Assembly: GCF_007744675.1 (NCBI RefSeq)
Contig: NZ_CP036269.1
Coordinates: 496,001-560,000 of the forward strand
Direction of reading: 5' to 3'
From: Gimesia alba
GTDB taxonomy: Bacteria > Planctomycetota > Planctomycetia > Planctomycetales > Planctomycetaceae
Length of the DNA stretch: 64,000 nucleotides
Under the pieces are notes generated by a model that saw only the letters and a program-made list of their open reading frames with translations, did not search any database and was not told where the DNA came from. Positions 17,881-28,000 of this stretch are shown piece after piece. The translations under genes and the position numbers were made by a program. The first letter of the stretch is position 1, and every line of letters starts with the position of its first letter.

Positions 17881-18486
17881 TCAGGTTTTTCGAATGAACC
17901 AGTTCCCAGGTTGCTCATCTGGCCATGTGCAATAAAATTGTTCTTGTAAAAAATGTCTACCGATAAACTCATGGACGGCTGGAACGACTCCAAAGACCAA
18001 GCCTTTTGGATTTTTTCGAAGAATATAATCGTGACCAGAAAGTACTCCACCGCGTCGAACTTTAGGCCACCATAGCTCCAGATCTTGGCAGACACCTTCG
18101 TAGGTATGATCTGCATCAATATAGATGAAATCAAAGTGACCATCCGAAAAGTGTGGTGCGATTTCTGCAGACAATCCTCGATAAATTTCTAAGCAAGAAT
18201 GTTGTTCTCCCAAACGACACACTTTTTGGTAACAACGCTCGATTTGTTCCTGATTAAACAACGCATCATTGTGCCCTAACACTCCGTCATCTTTCCACAG
18301 ATCAATAGCAACCATTTGCTCAGGGTTGGATTTCAAAAGGGAATGTAAATGGTCCCCATCCCGAACGCCAATTTCTGCCAGGATTGTCAGCTTCTCTGAT
18401 TTCAACCACAATGGAATTTCACGGCGCCAACGAATATCGGTTAATTTAGTAACTCGGTCCGTACTTGGTTGGTTTTGTGCTGTCAA
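17881..18486 (-). CDS. class I SAM-dependent methyltransferase (methyltransferase_24-like)
   Basis: The product has 201 residues. ILAEIGVRDGDHLHSLL is the SAM-binding motif, VAIDLWKDD carries the motif II acid and FDFIYIDADHTYEGVCQDLE is typical of methyltransferases with a metal-binding IDADH motif. This family often methylates small aromatic or sugar substrates, and in polysaccharide clusters it modifies sugars. It is the middle gene of a three-gene minus-strand set, with the fusion glycosyltransferase 11 bases downstream. The acceptor is unknown. Confidence 0.82.
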   Translation of the reverse strand: MTAQNQPSTDRVTKLTDIRWRREIPLWLKSEKLTILAEIGVRDGDHLHSLLKSNPEQMVAIDLWKDDGVLGHNDALFNQEQIERCYQKVCRLGEQHSCLEIYRGLSAEIAPHFSDGHFDFIYIDADHTYEGVCQDLELWWPKVRRGGVLSGHDYILRKNPKGLVFGVVPAVHEFIGRHFLQEQFYCTWPDEQPGNWFIRKT

Positions 18487-18591
18487 AGAAATATCTCCAT
18501 ATATTGCTCTTGTGTTTCAGGGGATAGTCAGGCAAGAAACGCCATTGAGTAAATGTGCCAGTCCAAATCCGACCTTTGTTAGAACAACGGG

Positions 18592-19614
18592 TTACGAATC
18601 CACTGACTCCCATTGTGCGAAGACTTGTGCCCACGAATCCATAGCAGGCTGCAATCCCCACGCGTTTTGAATTTTTTTAAGTGCGGCGAATCTCATCCGG
18701 CTGCGCTCTTCGTTTTCAAACGCACAACGAGATGCCTTGTAAACAAATTCTCGTTCGTCTTTACAAAGCCAACCCGTTACACCATCTTCCACTTCCAGTT
18801 TCCAACCACCTCGATTGTCAACAATCAGAATTGATCCAGAAGCCATTGCTTCAAATCCAACGCGGGGAAGATTTTCGAATGTATCGGTCGACATGATGAT
18901 TGCTTCACATTGTGCATAAAAGGCACGCTGGCTTATCGATCCAGGTGGAAGAGTATTGATATACGATTCTGGACATCGACCGAATTTCTTTTCAACCTTT
19001 GGTCCCCAGCCAAGAATTAAACCTTCTTTAGCTACAGGAGCTGTCATTGATTCGTAGATCCAAAGTTGTCTTGAATTGAACTTATCCCCATCATCACGAG
19101 AGATTCTTCCAAAACGAAATTTGTCCTGCAATCGGTTATCGATATATGGAAAATCTTCAGCGTGAAAATAGGGTACAAAGTAAAGCGGACGGTAAGTCCC
19201 AAGGCTTTTTAGTTTCGGACTAACTTTTTCAAAAGAATGTTGTGTCTGGTAGAGATGAAAATCGATAAGGCCTTTAGACTGGGCTTCAACTTCTTTATCG
19301 AAATTCCAGGACATACAATTAACAAAAGTAGTCGTAAGTGCATAGCGCTTGATCAACTCTACGTGCTTGAGAAACTGACCATTGCAGAACGAGATACAGT
19401 GCATTCCATCGAGTGAGGGCCAGTCGTTAGCTTGATGATAAACACACCCCCTTTTTCCCATCTCCATTGCCTTTAGATTGTCATCAAGTGATCCAGTCGG
19501 GCAAATATGTACTTCAATTCCCATTGCCTGCCAACAATATATTTGGTGATCAAGTTCAGTATCAGCCCCACCAAGCCGACTGGGATGCCCAATTATACAA
19601 AGTTCATCAATCAT
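18592..19614 (-). CDS. GT4-like glycosyltransferase
   Basis: The product has 340 residues. LCIIGHPSRLGGADTELDHQ is an opening typical of GT-B enzymes (glycine-rich loop after the first strand), and LPRVGFEAMASGSILIVDNRG (about residues 243-263) is the donor-binding segment with the conserved Glu. A DEREFVYKASRCA helix follows. No membrane segment is seen. It is the first gene of the minus-strand set and is separated by 105 bases from the methyltransferase gene. Donor and acceptor are unknown. Confidence 0.8.
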   Translation of the reverse strand: MIDELCIIGHPSRLGGADTELDHQIYCWQAMGIEVHICPTGSLDDNLKAMEMGKRGCVYHQANDWPSLDGMHCISFCNGQFLKHVELIKRYALTTTFVNCMSWNFDKEVEAQSKGLIDFHLYQTQHSFEKVSPKLKSLGTYRPLYFVPYFHAEDFPYIDNRLQDKFRFGRISRDDGDKFNSRQLWIYESMTAPVAKEGLILGWGPKVEKKFGRCPESYINTLPPGSISQRAFYAQCEAIIMSTDTFENLPRVGFEAMASGSILIVDNRGGWKLEVEDGVTGWLCKDEREFVYKASRCAFENEERSRMRFAALKKIQNAWGLQPAMDSWAQVFAQWESVDS

Positions 19615-20351
19615 TAAATCATTCTTCTAACCAAGAGTTTTTTAGAACAGAAAGAGAATATAATCGAGAAAGCAATAACTTTTAAGCTGGTATCTTTTTG
19701 AAATTATCCTTAGACCATACTATAGAATTAGTCTGTCCAATTACCCCACTCCCGTACAATCTAATAGGCTAAGTTCGCAGAGGAGAACACTCAGCTTAAT
19801 TCCGTTTCACTCTAGTCAATGTAGTTTAGAGCAATATAACATCACTCACTGTTTTACTTAGGATTTCCTCAGCGGATAAACGATCATTTCAACGACTCAC
19901 TTTCAGTAAGAATTCATTTTTAATTACTAGCAAAATGTACATAAAGACTTTGACAGAAAAAGTGCATTTTGTTCACTCAAATGCTTCTGGAATAGCTGAA
20001 TTGAGCTAATCCACGAATCGCTAACGCACATATAAACAAGTATACATTCGCACCTGCCCGCTTTACTGATTTTCTTTCATTTCTTTAAATATTTCTTTAT
20101 TCAAACTACCAAGTCTACGCATTGCCCAAAACATACAAAACAACATGATAATTTGTAATAGAAAACCAGTGAAATAACTCATTTTATACTTCCGATTAGT
20201 ATTGATTAGTAGACGACAGACCAATAACATCAAGTTTTTGTGAATAGAAAACATAATATTACTGTGTACATGTACTGAGTGAACTTGCGGGAAATACTTT
20301 AACTTCTCTCAAACTAAATTACATACGTTCACTTCGACGGATTGAAATCAT
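19615..20351. other. AT-rich intergenic region upstream of the Ser-repeat gene
   Basis: This 737-base region separates the minus-strand glycosyltransferase genes from the plus-strand Ser-repeat/RHS operon, so it must contain divergent promoters. A TTGACA hexamer lies at 19950-19955 (plus), but no good -10 follows at the right spacing. One possible small membrane-protein gene (20063-20182, minus) is listed separately. Nothing else is recognised. Confidence 0.5.
20063..20182 (-). CDS. possible 39-residue membrane peptide
   Basis: The frame starts at ATG 20182 with GGAAG about seven bases upstream. It encodes one hydrophobic segment (FTGFLLQIIMLFCMFWAMR) followed by a charged tail (LGSLNKEIFKEMKENQ), the shape of a small single-pass membrane protein. 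No family is recognised and a chance frame in AT-rich DNA is possible. Confidence 0.3.
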   Translation of the reverse strand: MSYFTGFLLQIIMLFCMFWAMRRLGSLNKEIFKEMKENQ

Positions 20352-22073
20352 ATGAACGAGAATCCTGCTGACCTCAATTGGCCATCTGCCATTTCTGATC
20401 AAGTTTGTGTTTGGATCAACGGTGCTGACAAAACTCTTTCAGAGTTTAATGGTGAATACCAGCTAAATTTACACGAACGTAGCTTGAAAAGCTGTGTCTG
20501 GGAGTCATCTTTCATTCCCAAGAAACAACTAGATAGGGCCATTTTCGTAGCTAACATAACAAAGAATGGAACGTTTGAACTTTGGTTCAAACTAGAAGGA
20601 GATCTACAAGGTCCTGAATGGACTGCATACAGCATTTGTGATTTATCAAATTCAATTTTGCTAAAATTGAACACAAATTTGCCTGCCGATAATGCAATTG
20701 CAAATGGTTGGCCAGAATATATTCGAGCCTCATTTTCCGATTCAGATTCAACCCAAAAATCATTTTATATTGCACCAGAGTTGAGCATTGGAGCCATGGT
20801 CATGCTCTCCAGCTTAGCCAACTCTGGCTCTTCGGGAAGCCCTTCTAGTTCATCGTCCCCCAGTTCTTCGGCACCGAGTTCTTCAGCACCGAGTTCGTCG
20901 GCACCGAGTTCGTCGGCACCGAGTTCTTCAGCACCGAGTTCTTCAGCACCGAGTTCGTCAGCACCGAGTTCGTCAGCACCGAGTTCGTCAGCACCGAGTT
21001 CGTCAGCACCGAGTTCGTCGGCACCGAGTTCTTCAGCACCGAGTTCTTCGGCACCGAGTTCGTCGGCACCGAGTTCGTCGGCACCGAGTTCTTCAGCACC
21101 GAGTTCTTCAGCACCGAGTTCTTCGGCACCGAGTTCGTCGGCACCGAGTTCTTCAGCACCGAGTTCTTCGGCACCGAGTTCTTCGGCACCGAGTTCTTCG
21201 GCACCGAGTTCTTCGGCACCGAGTTCGTCAGCACCGAGTTCGTCAGCACCGAGTTCGTCAGCACCGAGTTCTTCAGCACCGAGTTCTTCAGCACCGAGTT
21301 CTTCGGCACCGAGTTCTTCGGCACCGAGTTCTTCGGCACCGAGTTCTTCAGCACCGAGTTCTTCGGCACCGAGTTCGTCAGCACCGAGTTCGTCGTCATC
21401 TTCTTCATCAGCCGCACCGTCGACCAGCGTTTCTTCATCTAGTTCTTCTTCATCCAGTTCTTCAATTTATAATCCATCTTCAACTAGTACATCAACATCA
21501 TCATCCACCTCGTCTTCATCTTCGTCTAGTTCTTCGTCTAGTTCTTCGTCTAGTTCTTCGTCTAGTTCTTCGTCTAGTTCTTCGTCATCTCAGCAGTGCC
21601 CTGTCGTTTCGGGGGTGTCTGGAGAAGGGGAGACAGAATTAGTCAGAGATTATGGACCGCTTAAAACTACTAATTTCAAATGCAGTGCAACATCTTCAAA
21701 AGGTGCTGCATTAAAAGCTGCTTTAAGTAGTGGCAAAAAGGAGGACCTTGAGTGGATAATCAATGACAAGCAGCCGCCCATAAAAGGTACCCTCGTTGTT
21801 TCTGGCATTATGCCTGATTCAACAACTACGACTACAGTACAAACATATCAAATCAGGTGTATAAAAACTGAAGAAGAACTATGGAGTGGTACGATTCGAT
21901 TCTATTATCTTAAAGGACCTGTTACAAGCGGAGGTACTGGAGGTACTGGTCCTGGAGGGCAACCAACAGCTGGTGGTGGAACAGGAGGATCAGGAGGTCC
22001 ACCACCGACAATCCCTGCTGCACCAACACCAGGTATCCTTCCTCCCGATCCCGATAATAAATGCCCAAAATAA
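20352..22073 (+). CDS. Ser/Pro pentapeptide-repeat (SSAPS) protein, mucin-like
   Basis: The protein has 573 residues and is not recognised as a known family. Residues 1-160 form a globular N-terminal part (VCVWINGADKTLSEF; GTFELWFKLEGDLQGPEW) that may be lectin- or LamG-like. Residues about 170-350 consist of roughly 35 SSAPS units, followed to about residue 415 by nearly pure serine. A C-terminal domain with Cys (QCPVVSGVSG; YQIRCIKTEEELWSGTIRFY) ends in a Gly/Pro-rich tail. No signal peptide is evident. Long Ser/Pro arrays are typical O-glycosylation targets, and glycosyltransferase genes lie on both sides. It ends 11 bases before the RHS toxin gene, so the two are probably co-expressed. 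Confidence 0.75.
   Translation: MNENPADLNWPSAISDQVCVWINGADKTLSEFNGEYQLNLHERSLKSCVWESSFIPKKQLDRAIFVANITKNGTFELWFKLEGDLQGPEWTAYSICDLSNSILLKLNTNLPADNAIANGWPEYIRASFSDSDSTQKSFYIAPELSIGAMVMLSSLANSGSSGSPSSSSSPSSSAPSSSAPSSSAPSSSAPSSSAPSSSAPSSSAPSSSAPSSSAPSSSAPSSSAPSSSAPSSSAPSSSAPSSSAPSSSAPSSSAPSSSAPSSSAPSSSAPSSSAPSSSAPSSSAPSSSAPSSSAPSSSAPSSSAPSSSAPSSSAPSSSAPSSSAPSSSAPSSSAPSSSAPSSSAPSSSSSSSSAAPSTSVSSSSSSSSSSSIYNPSSTSTSTSSSTSSSSSSSSSSSSSSSSSSSSSSSSSSSQQCPVVSGVSGEGETELVRDYGPLKTTNFKCSATSSKGAALKAALSSGKKEDLEWIINDKQPPIKGTLVVSGIMPDSTTTTTVQTYQIRCIKTEEELWSGTIRFYYLKGPVTSGGTGGTGPGGQPTAGGGTGGSGGPPPTIPAAPTPGILPPDPDNKCPK
20862..21395 (+). repeat. 15-bp tandem repeat array encoding SSAPS (about 35 copies)
   Basis: The unit GCACCGAGTTCNTCN is repeated without interruption about 35 times, with variation almost only at third codon positions (CTTCA, CTTCG, CGTCA, CGTCG). 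A second, 12-bp array (TCTTCGTCTAGT) follows near 21519-21590 in the serine tract. Copy number is likely to vary by slippage or recombination. Confidence 0.95.
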
Positions 22074-22084
22074 GGATTTTCAAT

Positions 22085-25000
22085 ATGAGTAGGTTTTTAT
22101 TCACACCTCAAGTGGATGGATCCACTGGAGGTTCTTTCTCTCCTCCAGGAGATGGTCAAAATATCTTTCAACCACGATTTTCCTATCAGTCTACACTTGC
22201 AATTGATGGGGTTGGTGGCCTTGGTTTTATACCGAATTTTGATGCTAGTATTATCCCTTTCGAACCCGAAAATGGTTCGTCCAGTTCGTCCAGTTCGTCT
22301 TCGTCCAGCGAAATAAATATAGATAACGTTCTTGTTATTTTAGGGGATGGAGGAGCCTACGAGTTCAATGACAAAGATTCAAATGGGAATTATACGTCAT
22401 CAAATGGTACAAGCTTTACTCTGCGCAAAAACCTTTCAGGATGGACTCTTTCAGATCTTGTCCAAAACAAAGAGTGGACTTTCAATGAGGATGGCTGTCT
22501 CGTTGAAATAAATCAGTCTGGTTCTGCCTGGCAGATAAATCGAAAACAAGTTGGCGTTTTATCTGTACCAGACACCATAGTCGGCCCTTACGGTCTATGT
22601 TTTACTTTTGAGTACAATGAAGACCCTCAGCCACACATTGTTACGATTATAGATTCGAGTAATCGTAAAACGAAATTATCCTATGAGGAAAGTAAACTTA
22701 AAACTTTTACTCCAGCTGGAGGAGGAACATATACAATATCTTATGAGGAAGATAGTAGTAATATCACTGCAATTGAAAAGCCTAGCGGGAATATTACTTC
22801 TTACGCATATGATGAAGACTCACGAGTTATCTCTCTAACGTATCCGATCGGGACCAGATTCACCTTTACTTACCCAGCTTCGAATAAACAGGTTGTAATT
22901 GACCCAAATCATCGTAGAACTACTGTTACCTATGATGACATCGGCAACATTACCAGTACTGAAAAAAATGGGCAGTTATGGTCATATCCTTATGATAATG
23001 GATATCCAGCTGGAATGGTTTCTCCCTCAGGAATCAGAACTTCTTTTAGCTCGCATACTGGCAGCCAAGGAGAGAAATATTTATCTGGGCTTGAAACTGG
23101 TACTCAGAACGTCGCAAGCTATAAGTATTACTCAAACAATAGACTTCGTGGTTGGGTCAACTGGAATGGTGCGAGAACGACGCTGACTCATGATTCATCT
23201 GGGAATATCAATAGTATCCAAAGTCCCAACGGATCAAGAATAACGTGTGCATATGACTCAAACGGTCTCCAAACTAGTACTGTTAACCCGTTGGGCTATA
23301 CGAGAACAAACGTATATGATAGCGATGGCAATCCTATTTCAACAATCTCACCATCAAGAAAACGCACTAGTTTCTCGTACAACCAATATAACCAGGTTGC
23401 GACTAAGACTTCCCCCATGGGTTTGGTTTCATCTTTTTCGAGAAATGAAAATAATCTACTGATATCTGAAACCAACCCGACAGGCGAACGAACGACTTAC
23501 TCTTATAATCAAAATGGGAATCCAATCCGTTCAATCAATCCGTTGGGATTAATTACGACTTCTGTCTATGATGTAAACCAAAGAGTAATCGCCACGATTT
23601 CTCCGATGGGGACACGAGTGACAATTGCATACGATAGCGTCAGCAAGCCAATTCGAACGGAATCCCCCTCTGGTTTATTAGCCACAACAGTGTATGACAA
23701 TCTGTGGCGTCCTATCGCCAAGATTAGTCCAATGCAGTATCGGACAACTACTTTATATGACATCAATGCCAGGCCTATCGCCACGATTGATCCCCTCAAT
23801 CGAATTACAACAAATCTCCTGGACAATGATGGGCGCGTAATTGCCAAAGTCGATGCGTCAGGCTTTCGCACGACATTTGCCTATGATGCCGATGGAAATC
23901 AAATTTCTGTTACAAATCCAGACTTACAAAGTAACCTATCTATTTATAGCTCAAGCAATAACTTACTGGCATCAGTAGATGCTTTAGGAAACAGAACTTC
24001 ATTTTCTTACGATGCTCTGGGACGTCAAATCAGAACAACGAATCCGCTCGGATATGTCACCACAAATGTCTACAATAGCGATGATTTGGTAATCGCTACG
24101 ATCGACCCTTTGAATTACCGAACCACTACAGTCTATGACGATGACAATCGGGCAATTGCAATAATTAACCCGTTAGGTGATCGGACAACAACAGTTTTTG
24201 ATAATGCTTCAAGGCCAATTGCAACTATTGATCCCCTTGGTAACAGGACGACGACTTCTTATGATGCCGCAGGCCGTGCCATTGCCGAAACCAATCCTCT
24301 TAATGAGTCAGTAACAACAGTCTATAACGCAAATGGAAAAGTCGTCGCAACGGTCGATCCCCTCGGTAACACCACTTCTTTTTCATATGATTTAGATGGT
24401 AATAGAATTACCACAATTAACCCGTTAGGTGAGATCACTACTTCTGTCTATAACGATGACGGAAATGAGATAGCAACAATCAATCCACTTGGTTACAGAA
24501 GTACTCATGTGTATGATGATGCTGGTCAAAAAATTGCAGAAGTTAGTGCCAATGGGGACCGCACGACGACGATTTATAATTTGCGCGGTCTGATAAGCGC
24601 TACTATAGACCCCTTGGGGTACCGAACCAGCACGACCTACGATGCCATTGGTCAGAAGATCAGCACCATCAATGCCGATGGTGAGATTACGACGACCGTC
24701 TACGATGCCGCTGGTCAACAGATTGCCACAATCAACGCCCTGGGCTATCGATCGACCAGTGTCTACGATGCTGCCGGCCAGGCCATTCGTACGATTGACG
24801 CGTTAAACCAGATCACGACAACCGCCTACGATGCTGCCGGCCGCGCCATTGCCATAACCGATCCGTTGAACGAGATCACGACCACGACCTACGATGCCGC
24901 CGGCCAGGCCATCGCCAGCATCAATCCGCTGAATGAAATCGCCACCACTGTCTACGACAGTGCCGGTCGCACCGTTGTCGCCATCGATGCCCTGGGAGCA

Positions 25001-28000
25001 CGCACTACTACCGTCTATGATCTGGCGGGGCGCTCTGTTGCCAGCATCAATCCACTCGGTGAGATCACCACCACCGTATATGATGCCGCCGGGCATACCA
25101 TTGCTTCCATCAACCCGGAAGACGAGCGCACGACCACCGTCTATGATAGCGCTGGCCAGGAAGTTGCATCCATTGACGGACTGGGAGAACGCAGCACCAC
25201 CGTTTATGATCCTGCCGGGCGTTCCATTGCCAGCATCAATCCACTGCTCGACCGTACCACCACGAGTTATGATGCCGCCGGCCGCGCTGTTGCCAGCATC
25301 AATCCGCTGAATGAAATCTCCACTACCGTCTACGACAGCGCCGGTCGCACCATTGCCAGCGTCAATCCACTACTGGAACGCACAACGACCGTCTATGATG
25401 CGGTGGGGCAGGAAATCACTGAGATAGACCCCTTGGGGTACCGAACCAGCACGACCTACGATGCCATTGGTCAGAAGATCAGCACCATCAATGCCGACGG
25501 TGAGATTACGACGACCGTCTACGATGCAGTGGGGCAGGAAACCGCTGAGATCAACGCCCTGGGCTATCGATCGACCAGTGTCTACGATGCTGCCGGCCAG
25601 GCCATTCGTACGATTGACGCGTTAAACCAGATCACGACAACCGCCTACGATGCTGCCGGCCGCGCCATTGCCATAACCGATCCGTTGAACGAGATCACGA
25701 CCACGACCTACGATGCCGCCGGCCAGGCCATCGCCAGCATCAATCCGCTGAATGAAATCGCCACCACTGTCTACGACAGTGCCGGTCGCACCGTTGTCGC
25801 CATCGATGCCCTGGGAGCACGCACTACTACCGTCTATGATCTGGCGGGGCGCTCTGTTGCCAGCATCAATCCACTCGGTGAGATCACCACCACCGTATAT
25901 GATGCCGCCGGGCATACCATTGCGGAGGTAAATGCGAATGGTTTTCGTACAACGAGTATTCTTGATCAGGCTGGTCAAGTCAGTGCCTTACAGGATGCGC
26001 GAAATAATCGAATTTCGTTCCTTTATGACGCAATGGGACGTGAAATTGTCAAAATCAATCCCCTCCAGGATCGTAAAACCACCATTTATGATTCAGCAGG
26101 TCGCATAAACGTGCGAATTGATGCTGAAGGAATTCGGACTTCGTATGTTTATGATGCCGTTGGTCGTAAAACTCAACGTCATTATCCTGATGGCGCGAGA
26201 ACGACATGGACCTATGATGCCATCGGCAATCCACTTGTGATCAACAGCAGCGAAGGTGCCTTTACTCGTACCTACGATTCTTTAAATCAAGTACGCAGTT
26301 TGACCTGGCCTGCTGGAAAAAGGGTTACCTGGACTTACGATGCCATTGGCCAACGATCAATTCGTGAGACCTTTGTTGGAAGAACAACTTATACTTATGA
26401 TGTACGTAGTAAACTCACTACTCTCATAAATGAGCACAATGAAAGGACGACTTTCTCTTACGATTCTGCAGGCCGAGAAATTCAAAAACAGCTGGCTAAT
26501 GGAACTCGCACCAGTATGGTCTATGATGCAGCCGGTCGAGAAACTCATATTACGCACTTTACTTCAGGCAATGTTCCCTTCTCTTCCTTTGCGGATACCT
26601 ATGGCGCTTCTGGAAATCGGACCCAGCGAATAAATTTAGATGGCGACATTACCACTTGGACATACGATTCAACTTCACAGGTGCTTTCCGAACGTTATAC
26701 CGATTCTATTGACACCACTATTACTACCTTTGTTTATGATGCTGTTGGTAACCGTCTCGTGAAGGAAGATAACATAGGTATTACAACAAGCACATACGAC
26801 GCTGCTAATCGGCTACAAAACAGTGAGGAATCATCTGGGATTTCAACCTATATTTATGATAAAGATGGTAACCAACGTTCTATTGAAGACTCAGTTGGTG
26901 ATATTACTACTTACTCCTGGACGTATGAAAATCAGCTTGCAAATGTCGAAAGTCCAAATGGTGACATCGTAACTTATACCTATGCTCCAGTTAACAAGAA
27001 GAGTAACGAATACCGGTTGTCGAAAGAGACAGATTTGGAATACACGTCCTATATGTGGGATGACCAGAATATCATTCTGGAACTTGACGAAATAGGTACA
27101 ATCGAAGCGGAATATACCGTCGTGCCACAGGCTTATGGTAATCTTATCAGCCAAGAACGCGACACCGAAAGTAGCTTCTATCACTTTGATCCACTAGGTA
27201 GCACCAGTGAAATAACGGATGACACAGAAACTGTCACCGACAGTTATCTCTATGATGTATTCGGAGAGGTGAAGAGCAGTACGGGTACGACCATTAACCC
27301 CTATCAATGGATTGGGAAAGAGGGATATTATCGGGATTCTGAAAGCGGATTGTACAGTCTCCGCAATCGTATCTATGGTGCCGATGAAGGACGATTCAAA
27401 TCAGAAGACCCACTTGGTTTTGCCGCAGGTGATATTAACCTCTATCGCTATGCTGGCAACAATGCAGCCACTCTAACAGATCCGAGTGGTCTACACACAA
27501 TCGTAACAAATCAGGACCCAAGATTCCCGCGAGGAGTCTGGCTTTTAATTGAAGGTCCGAATTGTGGTAAAGGTACGAAACGTATACGAATCGGGACGCT
27601 TTTAGAATCAGATCCTACTAAATTTAAACCGGATCGGAGAGGGGCTAATGAAAAATTCTGGAATTGCGAAGTTTCTCTGGATACTGCTACGGCTATTGCA
27701 CAAGGTGAATTTACCGATTCCAGTTTTGGGCAACACGCGTGGACTAAGTCAGATGATTTTATCCGAGATAGCTACCTCTCCATCTTGCTCCCCAGAGAAT
27801 GCAATTCGAATGATGAGTGTAGTGATAATTCATCGAACGATGAACCAGCAGAAGAAGATACAGAAGGTCTTTGTTACTGGATCAATAAAGTCTGTCCAAT
27901 CCTCTGTAACTTAAGTGACTTAAGTGACAATTGCCTGGGCGCCGCAGGAGTGATTCCCAATATCATTTGTGAGGCATCCAAGCTTGGATTAGGATCCCTT

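Noticed and set aside
20862-21395. Possible CRISPR array
   Set aside because: The 15-bp units are contiguous without spacers and stay in one coding frame.
20845-21438. 197-codon minus-strand frame (repeated SVLKN/SVPKN) opposite the Ser-repeat array
   Set aside because: It is only the complement of the 15-bp repeat array; variation is at silent positions of the plus-strand SSAPS frame and not of this one.
24425-25978. Long minus-strand frames opposite the YD repeats
   Set aside because: They mirror the repeat structure of the RHS gene and have no independent start signals.
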